Shown here: in pieces, positions 22,850-33,897 of the stretch
How positions within the stretch are numbered: the stretch's first letter is position 1
How the letters are laid out: every line of letters begins with the position of its first letter
Source: JBHHZM01 sp046758065
GTDB taxonomy: Bacteria > Pseudomonadota > Alphaproteobacteria > JAAXGF01
DNA: 48,201 bases
Direction of reading: 5' to 3'
NCBI GenBank assembly: GCA_046758065.1
Contig: JBHHZM010000005.1
Span: 1 to 48,201 of the forward strand
Notes under the pieces: model-generated
The model's database searches: none
Told to the model about the DNA's origin: nothing
What the model saw: only the letters and a program-made list of their open reading frames with translations
Position numbers and translations under genes: made by a program

Positions 22850-23341
22850 GTGTCGGACCTTCCGTCAACAGAAATTGCCGGCCCGGCGGACGATATCTTC
22901 GATCCCGGCGCGCACGCCGCCCTGTTCGTCGGCGTTACCTGGCGGCGCGTCCTGGCCTATGCGATCGACGTCATCCTGATCGCCCTCGTCGCGTCTCTTA
23001 TCGGTTTGATTTTCGCGGTGCTTGGACTGCTCAGCTTCGGGTTGCTGAGCCCGCTTCTCTCGTTCCTTGTCCTGTTCATTCCCCTCGCCTATCACACCCT
23101 GTTCATCGGCGGACCCGCATCGGCGACGCCCGGCATGCGGCTTTTCCGTCTCGAGGTGCGACGCCTCGACGGCACCCGCCCCGGTTTCCTGCAGGCAGGG
23201 CTGCTGACCGTCATGTTCTACGCGACGGTCGGCTTTACCGGCATGCTCGTTCTGCTCATCGCCCTGTTCAATCCGCGGGGGCGCACGCTGCACGATATTC
23301 TCTGCGGCACGCTCGTGACTTTGGTGAGAAAGCCGGGTTAA
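22850..23341 (+). CDS. RDD family membrane protein
   Basis: A 163-residue inner-membrane protein of the RDD family, whose role is mostly unknown (some members affect ion or osmotic balance). RRVLAYAIDVILIALVASLI holds the first helix with the R...D signature; a second hydrophobic span LGLLSFGLLSPLLSFLVLFIPLAY, the motif SATPGMRLFRLEV, and the last helix before NPRGRTLHDILCGT follow. The start is a GTG at 22850 preceded by GAGGCGAGG; no ATG is nearby in frame. It lies 82 bases after motB. Its stop codon overlaps the stop of the convergent FAD oxidase gene through a shared TTAA (23338-23341). Confidence 0.85.
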   Translation: MSDLPSTEIAGPADDIFDPGAHAALFVGVTWRRVLAYAIDVILIALVASLIGLIFAVLGLLSFGLLSPLLSFLVLFIPLAYHTLFIGGPASATPGMRLFRLEVRRLDGTRPGFLQAGLLTVMFYATVGFTGMLVLLIALFNPRGRTLHDILCGTLVTLVRKPG

Positions 23342-24612
23342 AGCCGGTCCCTGAGTGCGTAATAGAGCATGCCGAGCACGAGCGCCGGCTTGCGCAGAAG
23401 CGTGCCGCCCGGAAACTCGCGGTGTCGAATGCCGGCGAACACATCGAAACGTTCGGCGTTGCCGGCGATGGCCTCGGCGATGAGCTTGCCGGCAAGCGAC
23501 GTGAGGGCGACGCCGTGCCCCGAGAAGCCGTGGGCGAAGTAAACGTCGCCGGCGAGACGACCGAAGTGGGGCAGCCGGTTCCAGGTGATGGCGAGCCGCC
23601 CGCCCCAGGCGTAGTCGATGCGTGCGTCGGCAAGCTGCGGAAAGACGCGCAGCATGTATTTGCGCACGAACCCCTTGAGATCCCTCGGCGCGCGCCCCGA
23701 ATAGGTCTCGCCGCCGCCGAACAGCAGACGCCGGTCGGCAGAGAGGCGGTAATAATCGACCACGAACTTCGTATCGTGCACGGAATGGTTGCCGGGGATG
23801 AGCGTCGCCGCCTCGTCCAGCGGTTCGGTGGCCAGGACATAGTTGTCGATCGGCATGATCGTGCCGGCGATCCGGCGATCGAGCCCCCCGAGATAGCCGT
23901 TGCACGCGAGTACGGCGTATCGCGCGCGCACCGCGCCATGCGCCGTGTGAAGTACCGTCCGGGAGCCCGCTTCGACATCGCTAACCCGCGAACCTTCGTA
24001 AAGCCGGGCGCCCGCTTCCCCGGCGGCGCGGGCGAGACCAAGGGCGTAGTTCAACGGGTGAAGATGACCGGCGTCGGCGTCGAAAACGCCGCCATGATAG
24101 CGCGTGCTCGCCACCATGCCGGTAATCTCGTCGCGCGAGACGAAGCGGGCGTGCGGATAGTCGAAGACCTCCTGCATGCAGGCGAGGTTACGCGCCATCC
24201 AATCGAGATGCTTCTCTTTGGCGGCGGCGGCGAGCGCACCCGGCGTGTAGTCGCAGGCGATGGCGTGGCGCGCGATGCGCTCGCGCACCGTACGCTTCGC
24301 TTCCTCGGCGAGATCCCACAGCCGTCGCGCCTCTTCCCGGCCGAAACGCGCCACGAGATCGCAGGCGCCTTCGCGCTGTCCGCTCCCGAGTTGACCGCCG
24401 TTGCGGCCCGAAGCGCCCCAGCCGATGCGTTCCGCTTCGAGCAACGCCACCGCATATCCCCGTTCGGCGAGATGAAGCGTCGCCGAGAGCCCCGTGAATC
24501 CGCCTCCGACGACGCAGACGTCGCATTCGATCTCGCCTTCGAGTTCGGGTAATTCGGGGCCTGGGGTCGCCGTAGCGGCATAGTAGGAAGGGGCATGGGC
24601 GGCGCGGTTCAT
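23338..24612 (-). CDS. FAD-dependent amine/amino-acid oxidase, PuuB-like
   Basis: A 424-residue DAO-family flavoprotein closest in pattern to gamma-glutamylputrescine oxidase. The dinucleotide motif VVGGGFTGLSATLHLAERG is at about 34-52; GWGASGRNGGQLGSGQREG is the block typical of the PuuB/OrdL group; the C-terminal ITWNRLPHFGRL and FSGHGVALTSLAGKL complete the FAD site. The likely reaction is oxidative deamination of a glutamylated or free amine with release of H2O2. The polyamine link with the decarboxylase gene at 16683 is inference only; puuA, puuC and puuD are absent. The ATG at 24612 has no good ribosome-binding site. It is divergent from the permease gene, with 79 bases between the starts. 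Confidence 0.85.
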   Translation of the reverse strand: MNRAAHAPSYYAATATPGPELPELEGEIECDVCVVGGGFTGLSATLHLAERGYAVALLEAERIGWGASGRNGGQLGSGQREGACDLVARFGREEARRLWDLAEEAKRTVRERIARHAIACDYTPGALAAAAKEKHLDWMARNLACMQEVFDYPHARFVSRDEITGMVASTRYHGGVFDADAGHLHPLNYALGLARAAGEAGARLYEGSRVSDVEAGSRTVLHTAHGAVRARYAVLACNGYLGGLDRRIAGTIMPIDNYVLATEPLDEAATLIPGNHSVHDTKFVVDYYRLSADRRLLFGGGETYSGRAPRDLKGFVRKYMLRVFPQLADARIDYAWGGRLAITWNRLPHFGRLAGDVYFAHGFSGHGVALTSLAGKLIAEAIAGNAERFDVFAGIRHREFPGGTLLRKPALVLGMLYYALRDRL

Positions 24613-24691
24613 GGCGGCGAGGGTAGCTTGCCTCGCGGTTGCGTCAAGAGCGCTTGGCAAGCGTGTCGCGCGCCTCCAAGATGCGGGCGCC

Positions 24692-26524
24692 ATGGTCGAG
24701 ACCGAAATGACATTCCAGATCTTCGCAACGTTCGCGGTGATCGTGGTCGCGCTGACGCTTTACGTCATCGAGCGCATCCCGATGGAACTTGTTTCGCTCG
24801 CCGTGATCGCCGTGCTGCTCGTCCTGTTCCATTTTTTTCCCGTATCCGGTCCCGACGGCGTCAACCGGTTGGCTGCCGTGCACCTCCTCGCCGGCTTCGC
24901 CAATCCGGCGTTGATCACGGTTCTCTCGCTCCTCGTCATCGGCCAGGGGCTGGTGCGCACCGGAGTCCTCGACCAAGTCGCGCAGGCGGTGTTCCACATC
25001 GGCGGCGGAAGCTGGCTCGCCCTGGTGCTGGCTCTCGTTATCGTCGCCGCGGTAAGCGCCTTTCTCAACAACATCCCTGTAGTGGTCATCTTCATTCCGA
25101 TCATGCAGGCGCTCGCACAGCGGCTCAACCGGCCAACCAGCGGTCTGATGATGCCGCTGAGCTACGCCGCCATCCTCGGCGGCATGACGACGCTCATCGG
25201 TTCGAGCACCAATCTTCTTGTCTCGAGCGCGCTGGTCGAGGTCGGCGTGGCGCCTTTCGCCTTCTTCGACTTCACGGTACCGGGCCTGGTGCTCGCCGGT
25301 TTTGGGCTGTGCTACGTTCTCGGGGTGGTACCGCGGTTATTGCCGGTGCGGGTGCCGCAAGGCGACGATGTCGCCGCCGAAGGCGGCGGCCGTCAGTTCG
25401 TCGCCCAGATCAGCATTTCGGAAACTTCGAAACTCGTCGGCGCCACCGCCGTCGCCGGCCTTTTCCGCAGTCTGCCCGACATCACGGTGCGGCTGATTCA
25501 GCGCGGCGGCGAACGCATCCTGCCGCCGTTCGAGGACGTGACGCTCCAGCCCCGCGACGTGCTTGTCGTCGCGGCGACCCGCAAGGCGTTGACCGATACC
25601 CTCAGAGACGACCCCGGCCAGCTTCGACGCGACAGCGGACGCGAGGAAAGCGATCGGCGCGCCACAAGCGAGGTGCTGGCCGAGGCGATGATCACGCCGA
25701 CTTCCCGGTTGATCGGTCAAACGCTCGATCAGGTGCGGGGGCAGGATACCCGGCACTGCACCGTCATAGGCGTGCGTCGCCGGCTGCGCATGCTGCGCGC
25801 ACAGCTCACCCAGATTCGTCTTGAAGCCGGCGACGTACTGCTCGTCCAGGGCCGTCCCGATGACGTCGGTGCCCTGCGCTTCGATCCCGACGTCGTGCTC
25901 ATGGAATGGTCGGCGACGGACCTGCCCTCGCCTCACCACGCGCCGCGCGCCGGCCTCATTTTTCTTGCCGTCGTCGTCTGTGCGGCGAGCGGTCTGTTGC
26001 CGATTGCCGTAGCCGCGGTCGGCGGCGCGACGCTCATGGTCGCCGCCGGCGTGCTCAACGCCCGCCAAGCGGCCGAAACGCTCGATCGCAAGCTCGTCAT
26101 GACGATCGCCGCCGCGCTCGCGCTGGGCGTCGCGTTGCAGGAAACCGGCGGCGCCGACCTCCTTGCCGACGCACTGCTTCACGCCCTCGACGAAGCCCAT
26201 CCGGCCATCGTGCTGTCGGTCTTCTTCCTGCTCGTCGCCGTTCTGTCGAACATCATCAGCACCAAGGCCTGCGCCGTCCTGTTCACGCCGATCGCCGTCG
26301 GCATCGCCCACGGTCTCGGCGTGGATCCCACGGCGTTCGCCGTCGCCGTGGTGTTCGCCGCCAATTGTTCGTTCGCCTCGCCGATTGGTTACCAGACGAA
26401 CCTGCTCGTGATAACCCCGGGCAACTACCGCTTCGTCGACTTCGTGCGCGCGGGGTCCCCACTCATCGTGTTGCTTTGGGCAGTTTTTTCCCTTTTTGCG
26501 CCGTGGTATTTCGGGTTATTGTAA
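24692..26524 (+). CDS. SLC13-type permease with two RCK-C (TrkA-C) domains
   Basis: A 610-residue inner-membrane transporter of the SLC13/DASS (ArsB/NhaD) superfamily, likely a sodium-coupled carboxylate or sulfate carrier. Hydrophobic helices fill residues 1-220 and 415-610; both halves keep the carrier motif, FLNNIPVVVIFIPIM with IGSSTNLLVSSAL in the first, and LSNIISTKACAVLF with SPIGYQTNLLV in the second. The soluble centre holds two RCK-C domains, about 235-300 (GERILPPFEDVTLQPRDVLV) and 325-390 (LEAGDVLLVQG), which may sense ligands. A second in-frame ATG is at 24707. It ends 50 bases before bpt. The substrate cannot be read from sequence. Confidence 0.86.
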   Translation: MVETEMTFQIFATFAVIVVALTLYVIERIPMELVSLAVIAVLLVLFHFFPVSGPDGVNRLAAVHLLAGFANPALITVLSLLVIGQGLVRTGVLDQVAQAVFHIGGGSWLALVLALVIVAAVSAFLNNIPVVVIFIPIMQALAQRLNRPTSGLMMPLSYAAILGGMTTLIGSSTNLLVSSALVEVGVAPFAFFDFTVPGLVLAGFGLCYVLGVVPRLLPVRVPQGDDVAAEGGGRQFVAQISISETSKLVGATAVAGLFRSLPDITVRLIQRGGERILPPFEDVTLQPRDVLVVAATRKALTDTLRDDPGQLRRDSGREESDRRATSEVLAEAMITPTSRLIGQTLDQVRGQDTRHCTVIGVRRRLRMLRAQLTQIRLEAGDVLLVQGRPDDVGALRFDPDVVLMEWSATDLPSPHHAPRAGLIFLAVVVCAASGLLPIAVAAVGGATLMVAAGVLNARQAAETLDRKLVMTIAAALALGVALQETGGADLLADALLHALDEAHPAIVLSVFFLLVAVLSNIISTKACAVLFTPIAVGIAHGLGVDPTAFAVAVVFAANCSFASPIGYQTNLLVITPGNYRFVDFVRAGSPLIVLLWAVFSLFAPWYFGLL

Positions 26525-26574
26525 CGCCATAGGAAGCCCGAAATAACGGGCGCAGGGAGCATAAGTAATTAACC

Positions 26575-27336
26575 ATGAACAAGTCGCTCGAAGGCCCGCT
26601 TCAGTTTTTTTTCGGCACCCTGGTCCAGCCTTGTCCCTATCTGCCGGGACGTTGGGAAAGCAAAGTCGTCACCGAGTTGCAGGGCCCGCGCGCCGCGTTG
26701 CTCCATGACGACCTCGCCAAGGCCGGATTTCGGCGCAGTCACACGCTGATCTACAAACCCGCCTGCCGAAGCTGCAACGCCTGCGTCGCGGTTCGCATTC
26801 CAGTGGCGTCCTTTCGTTACAGCCGTTCGCTCAGACGGGTGCAACGGCGCAACGCGGACCTTCGCTGGGAGGAACGCCGCCCCTATGCAACGCCCGAGCA
26901 GTTCAAGCTGTTCTCGCGCTACCAGCGTTCGCGGCACGCCGATGGCGGCATGGCTACCATGGACTTCGCCGATTACCGGGCGATGGTCGAGGAAACCGAG
27001 GTCGATACCATGGTGGTCGAGTTTCGCGACGCATCGGGCCGCCTGATCGCCGTGTCGCTTAGCGACCGAATGGGCGACGCTCTCTCCGGCGTCTACAAGT
27101 TCTTCGATCCCGTGGAATCGCGGCGCAGCGCGGGAACCTATATCGTCCTCTGGCACGTCGAACGCGCCCGGACCCTTGGCCTCGATTACGTCTACCTGGG
27201 CTACTGGATCGCCGAGTGCAACAAGATGGCCTACAAGGCGCGCTACCGCCCGCTCGAAATGCTGGGACCGGACGGCTGGCAGCCCCTGGTCGAACCGTCA
27301 CGGCATCAGCCACAGGCCATGCTCGCCGCCGAATAG
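26575..27336 (+). CDS. bpt: Aspartate/glutamate leucyltransferase (arginyltransferase family)
   Basis: Transfers leucine from Leu-tRNA to proteins with N-terminal Asp or Glu, feeding the ClpS/ClpAP N-degron pathway. The 253-residue protein has CPYLPGRWESKV (about 20-31), the Cys pair of YKPACRSCNACVAVRIPV (about 61-78) and the C-terminal acyltransferase core VYLGYWIAECNKMAYKARYRP. These are the ATE/Bpt family signatures. Upstream GGGAGC is rather far from the ATG; the 50-base gap after the permease has a small GCCCG/CGGGC hairpin with no T-run. It is convergent with the acetyltransferase gene. Confidence 0.92.
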   Translation: MNKSLEGPLQFFFGTLVQPCPYLPGRWESKVVTELQGPRAALLHDDLAKAGFRRSHTLIYKPACRSCNACVAVRIPVASFRYSRSLRRVQRRNADLRWEERRPYATPEQFKLFSRYQRSRHADGGMATMDFADYRAMVEETEVDTMVVEFRDASGRLIAVSLSDRMGDALSGVYKFFDPVESRRSAGTYIVLWHVERARTLGLDYVYLGYWIAECNKMAYKARYRPLEMLGPDGWQPLVEPSRHQPQAMLAAE

Positions 27337-27382
27337 ACGGCGCCATTGGCGCGCACGGGCGCGTTGCTTATAGCGTACGACA

Positions 27383-27979
27383 TCATCGACAACCGGATCG
27401 GCGCGTCTTATGGGCGAGGTGTGCCGCCCGCGTCAGTTCGTAGCGCACCTGAGGCACGCCGTAGGCATGAACGTCGGCCTCGAAGACGAAGCCCAGCCGC
27501 TCCATGAGTGCCCGCGAGGCCCGGTTCGCCGGATCGGTGATGCCGATCAGTCGCGTACAGCCCATGCGGCGGAAAGCGTGATCGAGCACGGCGGTCATCG
27601 CCTCGGCGGCAAGACCGCGCCGTCGGAACGCGGGGAAGATCGCCCAGCCGACCTCGAACGTCTCCTCCGCCCCGGCGCCGATTTCGCCCTTTGCCGGATT
27701 GACGAAGCCACAGTAGCCGAGAAGACGGCCCGGAGATGCGAGCTCGGACGTGCGCGAGACCACCGCCCAGAAACCGGCGTCGTAAGTCTCCCAGCCGGAG
27801 ATGGCGTCGCCGATGCGCTGCGCCGCAGCCTCGCGGGGATCGCGCGGCATGCCCGGGATCGACAGCACGTCCCACATCGCCCCGGCGTCGGCGAACAGAG
27901 GTGCGAGATCGTCGATGTCACCCGGTTCGAACGCCCTCAGCGTCAACCGCTCGGTCGCCAGCGTCGGCGGCTGCGCCAT
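27383..27979 (-). CDS. GNAT family N-acetyltransferase (RimJ/RimL type)
   Basis: A 198-residue acetyltransferase of the group that includes ribosomal-protein alanine acetyltransferases. ATERLTLRAFEPGDIDDLAPLF at the start, EVGWAIFPAFRRRGLAAEAM with the acetyl-CoA loop RRRGLA (about 124-129), and ITDPANRASRALMERLGFVFE (about 153-173) are the usual motifs. The C-terminus is basic. It lies 21 bases after parC on the same strand and is probably the last gene of the housekeeping cluster. The acceptor is unknown. Confidence 0.84.
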   Translation of the reverse strand: MAQPPTLATERLTLRAFEPGDIDDLAPLFADAGAMWDVLSIPGMPRDPREAAAQRIGDAISGWETYDAGFWAVVSRTSELASPGRLLGYCGFVNPAKGEIGAGAEETFEVGWAIFPAFRRRGLAAEAMTAVLDHAFRRMGCTRLIGITDPANRASRALMERLGFVFEADVHAYGVPQVRYELTRAAHLAHKTRRSGCR

Positions 27980-28000
27980 GGCGGCGGGTTCGCCTTGCGC

Positions 28001-30216
<2,216 letters not shown>

Positions 30217-30220
<4 letters not shown>

Positions 30221-30966
30221 GCGCCGTTTATAACACCAGATGTTGTGGTCATGCGAGTAAAACGCTCAACAAATCGCTCTCTTGCCGGTGGCAGCACGTG
30301 TTGATGCGGGGCGAAAACGCAACGGTCGAGAAAATCTCCGGTGAGCCGCAGGCCGGCGCGGATGTCCGCCGCGTCGGCCTCGCCCGTACCGACCAGGAAT
30401 CCGGGCAGGGGCAGCAGCCGGTCGTGGTAGGGTTCGCCCGCGGCACGGCTGATCGCGCGGCCGCTCCTGGGCGAGACATAGACCAGATTCCGGGTTTCGC
30501 CGGTCGCAGCGCAAGAGCGTAGATCGAGACCGAAACCGAGCACTTCGAGCAGGCCGAGTTCCCAGCGCACATAGACCGCGGGCCAGGCGGGCGCCTCGAC
30601 CAGCGCCGCGATCAGCGCAAGGAAAGCGTCGTAGAGCACGGGATAGGAATGACGTTCGGGCAGCGCAGCCTCGGCGATGGCGCAGGCCGAGGCCAGCGCG
30701 CCAAGCCGCATGGCGTCGTCGAGAAGCGCGGCGGCATGGGCCCGCGCAAGCTCGCAGGTAAACGCGCCGAGATGGTCGGGCAAGCGCGCTCGCCAGCGCG
30801 CGCTCACCAGGTTGCCCGGCTGATAGATCCCGCGCGCCTTCGTTCCCGCGCCACCGCGCACCAGACCGGCGTGACGCCCGTGCTCGCGCGTGAGCAACTG
30901 CACCAGCGCCGAGGTTTCGCCATGCTTGCGCGCCGCCAGCACTATGCCGTCATCGGACCAGTCCAT
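30217..30966 (-). CDS. recO: DNA repair protein RecO
   Basis: Loads RecA on gapped DNA together with RecF/RecR. The 249-residue protein starts MDWSDDGIVLAARKHGETSA, the family OB-fold N-terminus (WxDxGIVL), and contains the helical region with LPERHSYPVLYDAFLALI and the C-terminal SGRAISRAAGEPYHDRLL. Length is normal. The downstream end overlaps parC by four bases. Upstream, 74 bases separate it from era with no obvious terminator, so it is probably in the same transcript. Confidence 0.9.
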
Positions 30967-31040
30967 CGAAAACTCTGTCTTCAGTCACTCGGAGACTCTG
31001 CGGGAGTTTCAGTTTCCATCGACTTCGAGGTGAATGGCTC

Positions 31041-31952
31041 TCAGCGCGGGAATTCGAGGCCGAGGTCGCGGTAACGCTCGGGATCGTCGAGCCATTTCGG
31101 CGCGACCTTGACGCGAAGAAAGAGGTGTACCCGACGCTCGAGCAGCGCTTCGAGCTCGCGCCGGGCGACGCTGCCGATATCCTTGATCCGGCTTCCTCCC
31201 TTGCCCAGAACGATCGGCTTGTGGCCTTCGCGTGCGACATAGACGACCTGGTCGACGCGCAGGCTGCCGTCGGCGCGTTCCTGCCAGCTCTCGGTCTCGA
31301 CCGCGAGCCCGTAAGGCAGCTCCTGGCGCAGGTGCAGGAAGAACTTCTCGCGCGTCACCTCGGCGGCCAACAGTCGCAGCGGCATATCGGAAAGCTGGTC
31401 CTCGGGATAGAGCCAGGGGCCGATCGGCAGACGCGCGGCCAAGAAGTCGCGCAGGTCGTCGACGCCGTCGCCGTCGCGCGCCGAAATCATGAAGACGTCG
31501 CTGAAGACGCCGGTTTCGTCGAGCCTTGCGGCGAGGGGCAGCAGGACCTCGCGCTTCACCAGGTCTATTTTGTTGAGCGCGAGCGCCGCCTTGCGTCCGC
31601 TCGCCCGCAGGCCGTCGATGATGCGTCCGGCGTCATCGTCGATCCCGCGATGAGCGTCGACCAGCACGACGATGGCGTCGGCGTCGCGCGCCCCCGCCCA
31701 TGCGGCGGCGACCATCGCCCGGTCGAGCCGACGGCGTGGCCTGAAGATACCGGGAGTGTCGACGAAGACGATCTGGGCGTCGCCGGCGATGCAGATGCCG
31801 GTGACGCGGGTGCGCGTCGTCTGCACCTTGGGCGTGACGATCGAGACCTTGCTGCCGACAAAACGGTTGAGCAGCGTCGACTTGCCGGCGTTGGGTGCGC
31901 CGACGAGGGCGACGAAACCGCAACGCCGCACAGGCTCGCCTGAACCGCTCAC
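31041..31952 (-). CDS. era: GTPase Era
   Basis: Essential GTPase for 16S rRNA maturation and 30S assembly. The 303-residue protein has G1 GAPNAGKST (about 17-25), G2 VQTTRTRVTGI, G3 DTPGI, G4 NKID and G5 ISA, and the C-terminal KH domain with VYVAREGHKPIVLGKGGSRI. The start is a GTG at 31952 that overlaps the rnc stop codon (GTGA), so the two genes are coupled; the longer open frame to 32159 lies inside rnc. Confidence 0.95.
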   Translation of the reverse strand: MSGSGEPVRRCGFVALVGAPNAGKSTLLNRFVGSKVSIVTPKVQTTRTRVTGICIAGDAQIVFVDTPGIFRPRRRLDRAMVAAAWAGARDADAIVVLVDAHRGIDDDAGRIIDGLRASGRKAALALNKIDLVKREVLLPLAARLDETGVFSDVFMISARDGDGVDDLRDFLAARLPIGPWLYPEDQLSDMPLRLLAAEVTREKFFLHLRQELPYGLAVETESWQERADGSLRVDQVVYVAREGHKPIVLGKGGSRIKDIGSVARRELEALLERRVHLFLRVKVAPKWLDDPERYRDLGLEFPR

Positions 31953-32653
31953 TCGGGACGCCTTCGCTTGAGCCCCGCCATCTGAGCGAGCAGGCCCGCG
32001 GCCGCCGCCTGCTCGGCGGCGCGCTTTGTCGCGCCCGTGGCCCGCGCCGGCGGTTGATCCTCGACCCGGACCTCGACCTCGAAGGTCGGGCTGTGCGACG
32101 GCCCGCGTGAGGAAACCGTGGTGTAGACCGGAAGCGCCAGACCGTGCCCTTGCGCCCATTCCTGAAGCCGCGACTTGGCGTCTTCCGGGGGCCTGTCGGT
32201 CGCAGCCATCGGTGCGCTCCAGTGGCGACGAACGAAGGTTTCGGCCGCGGCGAAGCCGCCATCGAGGAAAAGCGCGCCGATCACCGCCTCGAGAGCGTCG
32301 GCGAGCACGGCGGGATTCGCACGCCCGCCCGATTCTTCCTCGCCCCGGGAGAGCCTGAGGAAAGCGCCGAGATCAAGATCGGCCGCGATGCGCGTCAGCG
32401 TTTCGCGCCGTACCAGCGCGGTAAAGCGTTTCGCGAGCGCGCCCTCGGCCTCGGCCGGAAAGGCCGCGTACAGCATTTCGGCAACCACCAGCCCGAGGAC
32501 CCGGTCGCCGAGGAACTCGAGGCGTTCGTAACTCGCGCCGCGCAGTTGCGCGCTCGGATGGATCAACGCCTCGGCGAGCAACGTCGGGCAGGTGAATCGG
32601 TGGTCGAGTGCCGCCGCAGCGGCGGCAATGCGGTTGTCGCCGGCGGCGCTCAC
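31949..32653 (-). CDS. rnc: Ribonuclease III
   Basis: Double-strand-specific RNase for rRNA and mRNA processing. The 234-residue protein contains the nuclease signature YERLEFLGDRVLGLVVAEML at about 41-60 (Arg where most have Ser) with its catalytic acidic residues, a second acidic site in LADALEAVIGALFLDGG, and the C-terminal dsRNA-binding domain from about 155 (DAKSRLQEWAQGHGLALPVY). The start is GTG at 32653, overlapping the lepB stop codon (GTGA); the frame open to 32713 lies in lepB. It is coupled at both ends, to lepB and era. Confidence 0.94.
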   Translation of the reverse strand: MSAAGDNRIAAAAAALDHRFTCPTLLAEALIHPSAQLRGASYERLEFLGDRVLGLVVAEMLYAAFPAEAEGALAKRFTALVRRETLTRIAADLDLGAFLRLSRGEEESGGRANPAVLADALEAVIGALFLDGGFAAAETFVRRHWSAPMAATDRPPEDAKSRLQEWAQGHGLALPVYTTVSSRGPSHSPTFEVEVRVEDQPPARATGATKRAAEQAAAAGLLAQMAGLKRRRPE

Positions 32654-33390
32654 GCGATGCCGCTGAAAAAGCGGCCGAAGCGCATCGCCCAGGGCCACTT
32701 CCATATCTCCCACCAGCGCGCATTGCCGTTGGTCGAGAAGAAAATGATGTCGGCGCGCCCCACGAGGTTCTCGGCCGGGATAAAGCCGACGCCATCGAGT
32801 ACCCGGCTGTCGAGCGAGTTGTCGCGGTTGTCGCCCATGGCGAAGTAATGGCCCTTGGGCACCTCGTAGACCCCGGTGTTGTCCAGGCGTCCGTTAATCG
32901 TACGGTCGAGTACGCGATAGCTGTGGCCGTTGGGCAGGGTCTCGCGATATTGCGTGACGCGCCGGGTGTTGCCGAAGGCGTCGGTTTCGACGAAATCCTC
33001 GATGCGCTCGCGCGGGATCGGCTCGCCATTGATGAAGAGCACGCCGCCGGTCACCTGGATGCGATCGCCCGGCAGTCCGATGATGCGCTTGATGTAGTCG
33101 GTCGAATTGTCACGCGGCAGCTTGAACACGGCGACATCGCCCCGTTCCGGCGGGTCCGCGAAAATACGGCCGGAAAACAACGGCAGGCTGAAAGGAAGCG
33201 AATAACGACTGTAGCCGTACGAAAATTTGGCGACGAACAGGTAATCACCGACGAGCAGCGTCGGGATCATCGAGCCCGAAGGAATGTTGAACGGCTCGTA
33301 CGCGATGGTGCGCACGGCAAGCGCGATAAGGACGGCGTAGACGACCGTCTTCACGGTCTCCCAGACACCGGCGCTTTTCTTGGTTGTCAT
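32650..33390 (-). CDS. lepB: Signal peptidase I
   Basis: Cleaves signal peptides of exported proteins at the outer face of the inner membrane. One N-terminal membrane helix (about residues 14-30) is followed by the nucleophile Ser40 in IPSGSMIPTLL and the general base Lys101 in DYIKRIIGLPGDRI; GHYFAMGDNRDNSLDSR is box E. The ATG at 33390 (MTTKKSAG) has GAGAGA six bases upstream and gives a 246-residue protein; two other in-frame ATGs lie at 33411 and 33420. It could process the PEP-CTERM protein's N-terminal signal. It lies between acpS and rnc in the cluster. Confidence 0.94.
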   Translation of the reverse strand: MTTKKSAGVWETVKTVVYAVLIALAVRTIAYEPFNIPSGSMIPTLLVGDYLFVAKFSYGYSRYSLPFSLPLFSGRIFADPPERGDVAVFKLPRDNSTDYIKRIIGLPGDRIQVTGGVLFINGEPIPRERIEDFVETDAFGNTRRVTQYRETLPNGHSYRVLDRTINGRLDNTGVYEVPKGHYFAMGDNRDNSLDSRVLDGVGFIPAENLVGRADIIFFSTNGNARWWEIWKWPWAMRFGRFFSGIA

Positions 33391-33469
33391 GATCTCTCGG
33401 GAATCGGGCATTGTCTCCATCTTACGGAAAGGAACGGCCGCGCCGACACACGGCGGGAAATGCGATGAG

Positions 33470-33877
33470 TCATCCGGATACGGACGGAAGCGCCGAAATC
33501 AGGACGATCGCCTGGGCGGTGGGATGGTCGTCGGTGATGGTGATGTCGATCCGGGTCTCCATGCCCGCCGGGGTGATCTCGGCAAGCCGGCGGGCCGCGC
33601 CTCCGGTCAATGCCATGGTCGGTTTGCCCGACGGCAAGTTGACGACGCCGAGATCGCGCCAGTAGACACCGCGGCGGAAGCCGGTGCCGAGCGCCTTGGC
33701 GCAGGCCTCCTTGGCGGCGAAGCGCTTGGCGTAGGTCGCCGCGCGGTTCGCCCGACCTTCGGCCTTGCGCCGCTCCTCGCCGGTGAACACACGGTTGACG
33801 AAACGGTCGCCGAAGCGTTCGAGCGTGCGCTCGATGCGGCGAATATCGATGATGTCGCTGCCGAGACCCAGAATCAT
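33470..33877 (-). CDS. acpS: Holo-[acyl-carrier-protein] synthase
   Basis: Transfers phosphopantetheine from CoA to acyl carrier protein. The 135-residue protein has the two Mg-binding motifs: LGSDIIDIRRIE (about 4-15) with Asp8, and RFAAKEACAKALGTG (about 52-66) with the conserved Glu-Lys. The C-terminal ITDDHPTAQAIVL completes the fold. It is downstream of pdxJ by 20 bases, an arrangement (pdxJ-acpS) conserved in many proteobacteria. Confidence 0.94.
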   Translation of the reverse strand: MILGLGSDIIDIRRIERTLERFGDRFVNRVFTGEERRKAEGRANRAATYAKRFAAKEACAKALGTGFRRGVYWRDLGVVNLPSGKPTMALTGGAARRLAEITPAGMETRIDITITDDHPTAQAIVLISALPSVSG

Positions 33878-33897
33878 CGCTCGCGCGTGCGCGGCAT

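Noticed and set aside
23338..23341. Shared TTAA stop codons of the convergent RDD and FAD oxidase genes
   Set aside because: A neat overlap, but simple convergent ends of this kind occur by chance and suggest no special mechanism.
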